A stretch of 64,000 bases of DNA from CAVZGO01 sp963774935 (GTDB taxonomy: Bacteria > Chloroflexota > Anaerolineae > Anaerolineales > UBA4823), in assembly GCA_963774935.1 (NCBI GenBank), contig CAVZGO010000003.1:682001-746000 (forward strand). Reading direction: 5' to 3'. The notes beneath the pieces are model-generated. The model saw nothing but the letters and a program-made list of their open reading frames with translations. It ran no database searches and had not been told where the DNA came from. The position numbers and the translations under genes are program-made. How positions within the stretch are numbered: position 1 is the first letter of the stretch; every line of letters starts with the position of its first letter. Below are positions 47,918 through 56,485 of the stretch, in pieces.

Positions 47918-48893
47918 GGACAGAGGTATTCATCATTCATTCGGCGCATCAATTCCTTCACCCCGGCTAATGAGTCTGTCCCTCCTGGAGCGTTCAGGGT
48001 CGAAGCTGCTGCCAGCGTGGCAAACTCCTGGCATTTTTCCACAGACCAGCCGTGAAGAAATCCATAAATCATCCCGGCATCGAATGCATCGCCTGCCCCG
48101 ATGGCATCCGCTATTTCTTCATCAGGCACCTTCACAGCCAGCTTCTGGTTGAGCTTTCCCCCTGGCTCAACCAGGAGCCTTGTGCGCCACGCTTCACCAC
48201 CGTGATTTGCGGTCCCTGAGCCTGCAGGATCATCATTGCCTGGCTCAGGTCTTTTTCGAGCGTAATCTGACGCGCTTCGTCTTCATCCAGCAGCAGCAAA
48301 TCCGTATAACGCAGCAGCTCCTCCAACGGCTCCATCCACGGCGTTGAGACCGGGAAGAGCACGAACTGCGGGTCCAGCGAGGTGGTCAACCCACGCATCT
48401 TTGCCTGGCGAAACAGCGCTGCCATCTCATCGTTCCACATGTCGGGAAAGTGCAGATAACCCGCACAATGGATATGGCGGTGGTTATCCAGCAGGAATTC
48501 TATATGGGTTTTCGTAATTGGCTTCGCCCAAGGCAGGTGGGTGGGAAGGCGGTAAGTGAGCGGGCGCTTCTTGCTGCCAAAGAGCAGCATGTAGATGCCA
48601 ATCCCAGACAGGGTACCCGTCTGGCGGCTGACCATTTCCATGTTCAAACCAGCTTCAGTCATGATCCTCAGGATTGCATCGCCGAAAGTGTCGTCTGCCA
48701 GGGTCGAAACCAGGCTGGTTTTCAAGCCGAATTTCGCCAGGTCCTGAGCGATGTAACCGGCAGAGCCTGCCGAGCACAGCATTACATCCGAAGGTCCCGC
48801 CCAACGCGTTAGTTCCTCCATCTCAACTGGGGCCTGGCCTGTGATCAGCAGGTCGACATTCAATGGGCCGATCAGCCCGATATCGGATTTCAT
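47914..48893 (-). CDS. PfkB-family sugar kinase (one frameshift)
   Basis: About 326 residues when read through. The N-terminal SDIGLIGPLNVDLLITG and a GSAGYIAQDLAKFG loop belong to the ribokinase/PfkB family, and the C-terminal DAIGAGDAFDAGMIYGF carries the catalytic Asp and anion hole. One base is missing in a G run at 48158-48162 (coding strand CAGGGGGAAAG), the only loss among the frameshifts here; adding it gives LSQGGKLNQKLAVKVPDEE. ATG 48893 is the first start that fits the family length. It is the last gene of the sugar operon, 17 bp after the SIS gene, and probably phosphorylates the imported sugar or sugar-amine. Confidence 0.87.
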
Positions 48894-48910
48894 CACGATT
48901 CCTGCATTCG

Positions 48911-50155
48911 TCAATGCGTGCCGGGTGGGAAGAGCCAGTTCCACACCCTGGCGTAGCGTGGGATGTTGCTGCGCTGGCAGTCCGGGTTGATATTCCCCAG
49001 CTCGACTGCGCACCAGTAAGGCAGCAATTGACCGGGCAGGATGGCAGGCACGGAGAAAATCGTCTCCTCAACATCGGGAACGCGGATGACTTCATCCACC
49101 ATGTGAGAGATTTGCTGGTCGCTTTCGGTGACAATCGCAATAGAAGGTGACTTCAACATCTGGGTCACCTTAGCGATATCCAGCATGCGTTCATAGGAGC
49201 TGCCTGGTGGGGCTAGCAGGATGGTGTGGATCTGCTCATCGGTCAGTCCCAGGGCACCGTGAATGTGGCGTCCCCAACACATCGCCCGCGTGGGGATGTG
49301 AGCCATCTCTTCGAATTTGAGCGAAAGCTCTTCAGCCGTGCCCAGGTGCGGTCCGGATCCAACGGTGAGAATCGCACGGGCATGCTTCAGACGCCGGGCG
49401 ATGGAATGGCAGCGTGCGTCCACAGCGTCAAACTGCGCATCGAACCAGTCCCCCACTGAAAGAAGCTGCTGCTTCAGGTCCGCATAATCGAAAGCACCTG
49501 GATGGATGCGCTCCCCGATTTCCAGCGCCAGCAGGATCGAAGCTGCCAGCCGGGTAGCATAGTGGAAGGTATCCGAGCCGCCGGTGTCATAGCCACCGGC
49601 GCAGACGATGTTGGCATCCGAGATTTTACTCAGCGGGCTGTTCTCTATGGAGGTAAATGCCAGGATATATGCGCCGTTCTGCCTGGCTTTTTCGGCAGCC
49701 CTGTTGGAATCGGGCGTCGATCCGCTGCCCGAATAAGCCATGAATACCGTATTTTTGAAATCATATGGTTTCGCGTATAACTGGAATTCAACCGCATCTT
49801 CCTGGTCTGCCATAATCCCGGCAAACTTCCAGTAGGCGTAAGCCGCCACCTGGGCGACAAATTGCGAAGTACCCAGCCCTGATCCGACGATGTGCATCAC
49901 GTCCCGCTTCACCAGCTCCTCGGCGATCTGCGGGATGAGCTGCGCATTTTGCGCCAGCGTATCGCGGATTGCCTTACCTTCAATGCGGATATCATGGTAA
50001 AGGTTAAATGGATGCTGGGTTTGCGGCTCAGTTCCCAGCGCCTTGTACATAATGGGGTACTCAGCGGTCCCCTCGATCAAGGATTCTGCTTTACTGGTAT
50101 CAATGCCCCATGTTTTAACGCGATAGCCTGTTTTTCTCAATTCGTCATCGTCCAT
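48911..50155 (-). CDS. Double SIS-domain sugar-phosphate isomerase/deglycase-like protein
   Basis: A 414-residue protein with two SIS domains. The first has IVGSGLGTSQFVAQVAAYAYWK and AYSGSGSTPDSN (phosphate-binding Ser/Gly), the second VGSGPHLGTAEELSLKFEEMAHIPTRA. The order and the E-L-S-L-K-F-E-E motif recall the isomerase part of GlmS and the fructosamine-6-phosphate deglycase FrlB. With a PfkB kinase next door, a kinase-then-deglycase route for an Amadori compound (as FrlD/FrlB) is one reading; a plain aldose-ketose isomerase is another. AAAGGAG precedes the ATG, which overlaps the ATPase gene by 19 bp. Confidence 0.85.
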   Translation of the reverse strand: MDDDELRKTGYRVKTWGIDTSKAESLIEGTAEYPIMYKALGTEPQTQHPFNLYHDIRIEGKAIRDTLAQNAQLIPQIAEELVKRDVMHIVGSGLGTSQFVAQVAAYAYWKFAGIMADQEDAVEFQLYAKPYDFKNTVFMAYSGSGSTPDSNRAAEKARQNGAYILAFTSIENSPLSKISDANIVCAGGYDTGGSDTFHYATRLAASILLALEIGERIHPGAFDYADLKQQLLSVGDWFDAQFDAVDARCHSIARRLKHARAILTVGSGPHLGTAEELSLKFEEMAHIPTRAMCWGRHIHGALGLTDEQIHTILLAPPGSSYERMLDIAKVTQMLKSPSIAIVTESDQQISHMVDEVIRVPDVEETIFSVPAILPGQLLPYWCAVELGNINPDCQRSNIPRYARVWNWLFPPGTH

Positions 50156-51657
50156 GCTGGTTTCTCCTTTTTCTGTCCAAAAGTAAATTGCAATATTTCT
50201 TCTTCGTTCATCAGGTCCGGTTGATCCAGAATCGCCTGGATCTGACCGTTAAATAACACAATAATGCGGTGAGCCAGGCCGATGATTTCGGAAATTTCGG
50301 ATGAAACTAAAATAATCGCCACTCCCTGCGAAGACAGGGTGTGAATTAATTTATAGATCTCGAACTTAACTCCCACGTCGATGCCCTGGGTCGGCTCAAC
50401 CAGCAAGAGGATTTGGGAACCGGTCGCCAGCCACTTAGCCAGCGATACCTTTTGCTGGTTTCCACCGCTCAAGTTGCGCACAAGCTGCTCCAAGGACGGC
50501 GTACGGATATCCAGTCCATCCACCTGGCGCTGCGCCATTGCAGCCTCCTGGTTGAATTGAATAAATCCCAGGAAACGAGCCAGCCCTGGCAGCGAGGGCA
50601 AGGATATGTTCCGGCGTACAGGGAGCTCTTCGAGCACGCCCTCCTTTTTGCGGTCTTCCGGCATGTAGCCTAAGCGATTATTCTTCGCCCGGGAGGGGTC
50701 TGGATTATATTTATCACCGTTCAGGTAGACCTGTCCCGAATCGATCGGCCAGTCGCCGATTAAAGCCTTGACCAATTCAACCTTCCCCGAACCCGCCAGA
50801 CCGGTAATGGCAAGCACCTCTCCCCGCCGTATGCTGAAGGATATTTCCTTCAGGATATCCGAAGAATTAATCGCTTCGAGGCGCAGCACTTCCTCCCCCA
50901 GTTCCCAGTTCTTGGGTGGGAAAACACCAACAATCTTTCTGCCGATCATGTCGTTAATCAACGAGTCAGGCGTTACTTGCGATACCGGGGCGGTGCGCAC
51001 GTGTTTGCCATCTCGCAGGATGGTAACTGTGTCTGCAAGCCGGAAAATCTCTTTCAAGCGATGAGAGACATACAGGATTGTTACGCCCTGCTTCTTCAGC
51101 ACAGCGATGGTATTGAATAATGCCTCGCTCTCAAACTCATTAAGCGCCGCAGTTGGCTCGTCCATAATCAACAGCGTACACTGGTTGGTGAGAGCTTTTG
51201 CTATCTCTACCGCTTGTTTCTCACTGACCTTCAGATCTCCCAGCAAGGCATCCAGCGGGATATGGCTTGCTTTCAGGGTTGCCAGAACAGCAGCAGCTTT
51301 TTCCCTGGCTGACTTTTCATCCAGGAAGCCGAGCCGGCTCGGTTCCTTGCCAACATAGATATTCGATACCACGCTGCGAGAGGGCAGCAGGTTAAGCTCC
51401 TGATAGATTGTCGAAACACCCGCCCGAATCGCTTCACTTGGATCCTTAGGTGCGAACGCTTTGTTTTCAAACGTGATCTGCCCTGAATCGGCTGCCAGCG
51501 CTCCGGAGAGTATTTTCATGAGCGTGGACTTCCCCGCGCCATTTGATCCCACCAGGGCATGCACCACTCCCGGCATCACGCCAAATGAAACACCATCCAG
51601 GGCTTGTACACCCGGAAATGCGCGGCTGATATCTTTCAGAACCAGAATCTCATCCAT
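50137..51657 (-). CDS. Sugar ABC transporter ATP-binding protein (RbsA-type, two ATPase domains)
   Basis: A 506-residue tandem ATPase typical of ribose/xylose/autoinducer-2 importers. The first domain has Walker A GSNGAGKST, a signature that departs from LSGGQ (LKVSEKQAVEIAK) and Walker B LLIMDEPTAALN. The second has a weak Walker A (GLAGSGKVE), a good signature LSGGNQQKVSLAKWL and ILLLVEPTQGIDVG. The unequal sites are normal for this family. It powers import through the permease encoded 7 bp upstream. Confidence 0.93.
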   Translation of the reverse strand: MDEILVLKDISRAFPGVQALDGVSFGVMPGVVHALVGSNGAGKSTLMKILSGALAADSGQITFENKAFAPKDPSEAIRAGVSTIYQELNLLPSRSVVSNIYVGKEPSRLGFLDEKSAREKAAAVLATLKASHIPLDALLGDLKVSEKQAVEIAKALTNQCTLLIMDEPTAALNEFESEALFNTIAVLKKQGVTILYVSHRLKEIFRLADTVTILRDGKHVRTAPVSQVTPDSLINDMIGRKIVGVFPPKNWELGEEVLRLEAINSSDILKEISFSIRRGEVLAITGLAGSGKVELVKALIGDWPIDSGQVYLNGDKYNPDPSRAKNNRLGYMPEDRKKEGVLEELPVRRNISLPSLPGLARFLGFIQFNQEAAMAQRQVDGLDIRTPSLEQLVRNLSGGNQQKVSLAKWLATGSQILLLVEPTQGIDVGVKFEIYKLIHTLSSQGVAIILVSSEISEIIGLAHRIIVLFNGQIQAILDQPDLMNEEEILQFTFGQKKEKPAWTMTN

Positions 51658-51664
51658 GCCAGTC

Positions 51665-52630
51665 TCATCTGCGCCGGTAGCGCAGGCGATCGAGCGAAAG
51701 GGCGATAATCAGGATCAACCCGGAAACTACACCCTGCACATAGATCGAGATGCCCAATAAAACCATACCGTTGGTGATGGTCACGAGAAAAATGGATGCC
51801 AGAAGTGTATTTTGGATTTTACCCTTGCCACCACTCAGGCTGATCCCACCCAGGATCACGGCTGTCAAAATGGGAAATAAGAATTCTGCGCCCATACTGG
51901 AGGTAGCTGATCCCTGCCGGGAAGCCTGCATAAGACCGCTGAAGCCAGCCAGCAGCCCGGCGATGACAAAAACAAGTATCTTCGTGCGATCAACCTTGAT
52001 TCCCGCCAGCCAGGAGGCTTTGTCATTATTGCCAATGGCATAGATGTGGGCGCCGAAAACTGTTTTATTCAAGATCAGATAGAAAACAAAATAGAAGAGC
52101 AGCATCAAGATGACCGGGATCGGGATCGGCCCAATGTAGCCCCTGGCTAGAAAAGCAATGCTGTCCAGCTCTGGTCCCACGATGGTCTTTCCCTGGGTGT
52201 AGGCCAGCGCCAGACCACCCAGCAAAGTCATCATCCCGAGCGTGGCGATGACTGCATTAATCCGCACGACGGTCACCAAAAAACCGTTGATCAACCCGAT
52301 CAGACCTCCCACCAGAATACAGATCAAAGCAGCTATCGCAGGAGGCACGTTGTAGTTCACCATCAAGCTAGCCGCGACGATCCCGGAAAATCCAAGAATC
52401 GCTCCCAAAGAGACATCCATTCCTCCCAGGAGCATTACCAACATCTCGCCAATTGCCACGATGCTGACGATGGCTGATTGGCGTAGCACTGTGAAGATGT
52501 TAGCCGCTGTTAAAAATGTGTCGGTAGCTAACGATAGAAAGACCACCCATGCGACAAATATAAGGATAAAACCATTCTCTCCGATAAGTGCAATCACCTT
52601 CGGTCGATTGATTTGGGCACGCGCAAGCAT
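51665..52630 (-). CDS. Sugar ABC transporter permease (RbsC-type)
   Basis: A 321-residue membrane protein with about 8-10 helices and the family loop LLGGMDVSLGAILGFSGI followed by a GLINGFLVTVVRINAVIATLGMM region and AVILGGISLSGGKGKI, the ATPase-contact helix. It belongs to the BPD2/RbsC family of sugar importers. One permease gene only is present, so it should work as a homodimer. A perfect 12-bp hairpin lies between it and the binding-protein gene. Confidence 0.93.
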   Translation of the reverse strand: MLARAQINRPKVIALIGENGFILIFVAWVVFLSLATDTFLTAANIFTVLRQSAIVSIVAIGEMLVMLLGGMDVSLGAILGFSGIVAASLMVNYNVPPAIAALICILVGGLIGLINGFLVTVVRINAVIATLGMMTLLGGLALAYTQGKTIVGPELDSIAFLARGYIGPIPIPVILMLLFYFVFYLILNKTVFGAHIYAIGNNDKASWLAGIKVDRTKILVFVIAGLLAGFSGLMQASRQGSATSSMGAEFLFPILTAVILGGISLSGGKGKIQNTLLASIFLVTITNGMVLLGISIYVQGVVSGLILIIALSLDRLRYRRR

Positions 52631-52647
52631 GCTTCCTCCTGCGATGA

Positions 52648-52678
52648 TTTGGGAGGAGCTAATCCGGCTCCTCCCAAA
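52648..52678 (-). other. Intercistronic hairpin after the binding-protein gene
   Basis: TTTGGGAGGAGC and GCTCCTCCCAAA form a perfect 12-bp stem with a 7-base loop. No U run follows on the minus strand, so it is not a classical terminator. Such hairpins after binding-protein genes in import operons usually protect the upstream message and give more binding protein than permease. Confidence 0.65.
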
Positions 52679-52693
52679 CCAGAGTGCAATGTT

Positions 52694-53713
52694 TTACTTT
52701 AGTGTTTCTGCAGTGATCTTAACCACGGGTACCTTGATATCTTTAGGAACCGTGGCAGCTGCCAGGAGCTTTACAGCAGCATTGATCGCCATGATGCCGG
52801 TTTCTCCCGGATTGGTGTCAACCGTGCCGTAGTACATGCCCCCCGCCTTGATCAGATCCTTGGCGTTCGCTTCGGCATCGATACCCACGATGATCGTCAT
52901 GGCAGGGTCTTTACCGGCAGCTTCCAGTGCCGTGAGCGCGCCGTATGCCCCGGCATCATTAATACTTGCCACCACATTGATATCCGGGAACGCCTGCAGA
53001 GCATTTTCCATGGATGTCTGCCCAAAATCGGTCGTCCCACCTTTATAGCGACCAACGATATTGGCATTGGCTGCTTTCTCTTTCAGGCATTTCTCGATAT
53101 TGTCCGCCCGAATGACCACGTTCGGCAGATCAGGGTAATCCAGGACAGCAACCTCAGCCTCACCGCCCAGCCTGGCGTTGATGGCTTCGGCAGCCAGCTC
53201 ACCCGCTGCGCAGCCTAAATCGGAGTCCTCGATGCTGATGCCGATGCCGTTGATGGCTGATTCGCGACCGGAGGTTTGCACAATATACACCCCCTGCGCC
53301 ACGGCGGCTTCCAGGGCAGGCTTGACCACGGCTGGATCGAGCACACAGATCACGATCACTTTCGCACCAGCCGAAACAAAGTTCTCGATCGCCGAGATTT
53401 GGGCTTCAGCTTTTGCCTGAGGATCAGACACTTCGGCTGTAAAGCCCAGCTCCTCAGCACGCGCCAGGGCGGAATTGGCTACCGTGGAGTGATATTCTGA
53501 GCCCATCGTGCAAGGTATGACGCCAATCTTCCCGGTGCCAATCGCCTTGAGGGCTGCCTCGACTTCGGCGTCGGTAGGCACCAGGTCGGCAGCCTCGCCC
53601 AGCGAATCGGTGAGTAAGGTTGGCTGGGATGGAGCTGGAGGCTCGGTGGGCGTCGCAGTCGTGCAAGCCGTCAATAGGGTAGCCACAATCAACAACAAAA
53701 CAAGCTTTTTCAT
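52694..53713 (-). CDS. Sugar ABC transporter substrate-binding lipoprotein (RbsB-like)
   Basis: About 339 residues. ATG 53713 with AGGAGG 6 bp upstream gives a lipoprotein signal MKKLVLLLIVATLLTAC, with the lipidated Cys at 17; the open frame above it adds nothing useful. The mature part is a two-lobed periplasmic-binding fold (type I): IGVIPCTMGSEYHSTVANSAL, VIVICVLDPAVVKPALEAAV and a final hinge segment. Sugar contacts cannot be read off. It is the first transport gene after the SorC-type regulator. Confidence 0.92.
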   Translation of the reverse strand: MKKLVLLLIVATLLTACTTATPTEPPAPSQPTLLTDSLGEAADLVPTDAEVEAALKAIGTGKIGVIPCTMGSEYHSTVANSALARAEELGFTAEVSDPQAKAEAQISAIENFVSAGAKVIVICVLDPAVVKPALEAAVAQGVYIVQTSGRESAINGIGISIEDSDLGCAAGELAAEAINARLGGEAEVAVLDYPDLPNVVIRADNIEKCLKEKAANANIVGRYKGGTTDFGQTSMENALQAFPDINVVASINDAGAYGALTALEAAGKDPAMTIIVGIDAEANAKDLIKAGGMYYGTVDTNPGETGIMAINAAVKLLAAATVPKDIKVPVVKITAETLK

Positions 53714-53779
53714 TTTTCCTCCTCTCAATGAGTTTGGTTGAACGATTATTATCATATTGTGTTGACGAAATATTATCCT

Positions 53780-54775
53780 CTAACTCGCCGTGCGCCTCCT
53801 TTCGTGCGGATAATCCAGGATTGCTTGGGCAGATTGTTCATCTGTGACCAATACTTTGATCAAATGTCCGTTCAAAGCACCAATCAGGGGCTCGATTTTG
53901 TCAGCGCCCCCAGCCACTGCGATAGTCAATGCAGTAGAGCGCAAGTCATCCAATGTAATCCCCACAATCCGCTCCTGGAATGCGCTGGGGATTTCCACAC
54001 CATGGATGTCAAAGAAACGGGCGCAGATATCGCCGACGCTGCCCGCCTTTTGTAATTGTTCGAGGTCCTGGGAATTAAAAATACCTGTGCGCGTGAAAAT
54101 CAGATCGCTGGTCAGCGAGCCGACGCCAAAGAGATACAAATCCGCCTCGTGCGCCATTTTCAAGGCAGTATCGATCATCGGATTCGCTTCAATCAGATCC
54201 TTGACAGATCCCGAGCCGAGGATGGCAGGTGCATTGAGAAATGACACCTTTGCATCGAAGGCGCTGGCTATGGCGCGCGCCATCTGGTTGAAATCGATAT
54301 CCATCGCCTCGTGACCCACGTTCCCCATCGCCTGGACGATGTTGGTATTAGGGATTTTCGCAGGACGCAGCCACTTGCAAACCTCATAGAGCGTCCTGCC
54401 CGAGCCGACGCACATGCGCAGCCCCGGGCGGACGACCTGCTCCAGGTAATGCGCGCCCAGGCGGGCGATAGTTCGGCGCAATTGCTCGGCTGGCAAGTTA
54501 AATGCCGGCGCCACGATTGCTTCACGCAGCACCGGAAAACGCTCTTTCAGTTTCAGTTCGACCTGTGAGATGCGCTGGTTGGGCGTGATCACCCTGAACT
54601 GCACCAGGTCAAGCTCTCGCGCCTGGGCAAGGTAGCGCGACACCTGTGAGCGTGAGATCCCCAGGCTCTGGGCAATCTTGCCCTGGTCGTGGTTCTGCTC
54701 GTAGTACGCCCGGGCAATCTCGACCAGCAGTTCAACCTTCTGAGTTTTGCTCACAGCCCTCCCGGTGGGTTTCAT
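53780..54775 (-). CDS. SorC/DeoR-family sugar-responsive transcriptional regulator
   Basis: About 331 residues. The N-terminal helix-turn-helix is QGKIAQSLGISRSQVSRYLAQAREL (about 35-60), followed by a SorC-type sugar-binding domain with GSGRTLYEV (phosphate loop) and GVGSLTSD. These regulators sense a phosphorylated sugar and release DNA. ATG 54775 is chosen because GGGAG lies 5 bp upstream. The gene leads the operon: 66 bp before the binding-protein gene. A palindrome and a promoter lie directly upstream, so it probably controls itself and the transport genes together. Confidence 0.88.
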   Translation of the reverse strand: MKPTGRAVSKTQKVELLVEIARAYYEQNHDQGKIAQSLGISRSQVSRYLAQARELDLVQFRVITPNQRISQVELKLKERFPVLREAIVAPAFNLPAEQLRRTIARLGAHYLEQVVRPGLRMCVGSGRTLYEVCKWLRPAKIPNTNIVQAMGNVGHEAMDIDFNQMARAIASAFDAKVSFLNAPAILGSGSVKDLIEANPMIDTALKMAHEADLYLFGVGSLTSDLIFTRTGIFNSQDLEQLQKAGSVGDICARFFDIHGVEIPSAFQERIVGITLDDLRSTALTIAVAGGADKIEPLIGALNGHLIKVLVTDEQSAQAILDYPHERRRTAS

Positions 54776-54791
54776 GCCAGCTCCCAAATGC

Positions 54792-54813
54792 AATTATTTG
54801 CATACAAATAATT
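54792..54813. promoter_or_regulatory. Operator-like palindrome for the SorC-type regulator
   Basis: Perfect 9-bp arms AATTATTTG and CAAATAATT around CATA. A second overlapping palindrome, ATGCAA-TTAT-TTGCAT, covers 54788-54803. They sit right after the predicted -10 and cover the start of transcription, a classic repressor position. That the SorC-type protein binds here is an inference. Confidence 0.6.
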
Positions 54814-54821
54814 ACATAAAT

Positions 54822-54849
54822 ACTATAGCAGAAAATTTGGAAAAATCAA
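54822..54849 (-). promoter_or_regulatory. Promoter of the SorC-regulated sugar operon
   Basis: TTGATT (54849-54844), 16-bp spacer, TATAGT (54827-54822) on the minus strand. The predicted start falls at about 54815, at the edge of the palindrome. Confidence 0.55.
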
Positions 54850-54998
54850 CGGGGATTCTATATTTTCCACAATTAACTTGGAAGCTGTCTCTCGAAACCC
54901 TCTCCTCCCTCGCCGCCATCCTGCTCTCCACAAGAACATGATATAGCGTAAAGTGGACGAGATTCGGGTCGCCAGCCCCGCAACAATATTCGCGATGC

Positions 54999-56012
54999 TC
55001 AGTCTTGCAGACTGTCGTTACTTGGAATACCGCTGCCGGCCAGGAGGCGAGGAATATCGCCATTGATCTCCAGCCCAGCGTGGCGGCCAGTGCCTTCGAA
55101 CAATACCTCCCCACCGTGTGCGCTCAGGCGTACGTGCAGCACAGCGTCCAGCGTTTCATCGACGCGCTTACCCATGTCATGGCGGGTTGGGCCGTAGATC
55201 AGCCCGCCGCCAGCCTGGATTGCCTGCATTTCCAGGCGCCGGTGGCGGTCAGCGACCACCCATTCCACACGATTATCCTCGAGCGACAGGTGCTCGGTGC
55301 GGGCGCCGGTGTAGGTGGCAAAGCGCTGCAGGACGCCATTCTGCCACAGCCCGATGATGAAGCCGCGGAATGCGTTTTTGAGCCAGGGGATCATGGCGAT
55401 TGAAGCGGTCAGGCACACACCAGGCTGGGAGAAATGGTTGCTCTGGAACCAAATGTATCCAGCAGGGAATGCCTGACCCCAATCTTTCTCGATGTAGCCG
55501 CGCCCACTGTCGAAGGCGTGGCGCTGACCATCTACATCGAGGGCGCCTTGCAAGGTGTGGTCGAAGCTGAGCACGCCGTGGTAACATTCCATGCCCGGTA
55601 CCCAGGCGTACCAGCCCATGATGCCTGGGGAAAGCCAGCTGACGGGCCAGGGCTGCCCGCCGGAAAAGCGCAACTCCCCATGCAGCCGCCCAAGCGGCTC
55701 GGGGCGGTCCAGCGCCAGGCTAAGACCACCGGCGGTGAAATGGCTTTCACCGATCTGCAGGTCAAAGCGCTGGCGGTCGGCGTGAAACTGCTCCAGCGGG
55801 AAGACGTGGTATGCCGTGCGGCGGGTGTGCCCTTCGAGCACCTGAATAAAGGCATGCCCGTTCGCTCCCAGGAAGACGCCGGGGATGACCGCGTAACGCA
55901 CATCTTCCGCCTGGTTGACCAGGCGGTAATACCAGCCCTCAAAAAATGGCGGGCGACGGTTGTGCCCGTGGTAGATCTCGGGGTGAAGCGTCTCATAGAG
56001 CCAGCGTTTCAT
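54999..56012 (-). CDS. Tocopherol-cyclase-like protein
   Basis: About 337 residues from ATG 56012, which has a GGAGG 9-10 bp upstream; an open frame reaches higher but carries no conserved sequence. The opening RRPPFFEGWYYRLVNQ and the later GRGYIEKDWGQAFPAGYIWFQSN match the tocopherol cyclase family (a two-part lipocalin-like barrel, with the E-K-D-W-G motif). In plants and cyanobacteria this enzyme closes the chromanol ring; bacteria outside that group carry relatives of unknown role. No tocopherol pathway genes are beside it, so actual cyclase activity is doubtful. Confidence 0.82.
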   Translation of the reverse strand: MKRWLYETLHPEIYHGHNRRPPFFEGWYYRLVNQAEDVRYAVIPGVFLGANGHAFIQVLEGHTRRTAYHVFPLEQFHADRQRFDLQIGESHFTAGGLSLALDRPEPLGRLHGELRFSGGQPWPVSWLSPGIMGWYAWVPGMECYHGVLSFDHTLQGALDVDGQRHAFDSGRGYIEKDWGQAFPAGYIWFQSNHFSQPGVCLTASIAMIPWLKNAFRGFIIGLWQNGVLQRFATYTGARTEHLSLEDNRVEWVVADRHRRLEMQAIQAGGGLIYGPTRHDMGKRVDETLDAVLHVRLSAHGGEVLFEGTGRHAGLEINGDIPRLLAGSGIPSNDSLQD

Positions 56013-56300
56013 AAGCGAACCGCCTCCATCGTTGCAGGTATTTCCAGGCCAGCTTGCTCTGCAATCTTGCAGATCAGGCCGCTGAAGATCAGTAAACCCA
56101 TTCCAGCCAGATGTCAATTCTACCATCTGGCTCGCTTGCATGTGTCTTCGGTGTTCCAGTTAGTCCCCATGTACTCCGAATCACTCTGCTCCCGAGCATG
56201 CAAGAAGAAGCCGCCGAACCGTTCGACGGACTGGTCTCACGGACCGAAATCCCCCTCAACACCAACCCCTTACACCCTATATGTGGCAACTTAAACCACA
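56013..56300. other. Intergenic region without recognisable gene
   Basis: With the hairpin and short flank up to the tRNA this is a 336-bp gap. Short frames here have no ribosome site or recognisable sequence. Apart from the GGAGG belonging to the tocopherol-cyclase-like gene at its left end I see no feature. Confidence 0.5.
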
Positions 56301-56321
56301 AACCCCCATCACCTGGGGGTT
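56301..56321 (-). terminator. Terminator after tRNA-Ala(CGC)
   Basis: AACCCCC and GGGGGTT form a 7-bp stem around a 7-base loop; on the minus strand TGTGGTTTAAGTT follows. It lies 27 bp past the tRNA 3' end and fits a simple terminator for that tRNA. Confidence 0.6.
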
Positions 56322-56348
56322 CTGGGGGCTGAAAGGCAGCCCCTTAAG

Positions 56349-56421
56349 TGGACCTGGAGGGATTCGAACCCTCGACCTCTTCAGTGCGATTGAAGCGCGC
56401 TCCCAACTGCGCTACAGGCCC
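56349..56421 (-). tRNA. tRNA-Ala (anticodon CGC)
   Basis: A 73-base cloverleaf: acceptor GGGCCTG/CAGGTCC with discriminator A and the G3-U70 alanine identity pair, D stem GCGC/GCGC, anticodon stem CTTCA/TGAAG around ATCGCAC (anticodon CGC), T stem GAGGG/CCCTC with TTCGAAT. CCA is not encoded. Its body, including the D-arm and variable loop, is nearly the same as the tRNA-Ala(GGC) at 44695. Confidence 0.96.
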
Positions 56422-56485
56422 GTTTCCGAGCGAACAAAATTGTATCCGCATAAAGCAAGGCTGTCAAGCGTACTCGATTCGGTAT

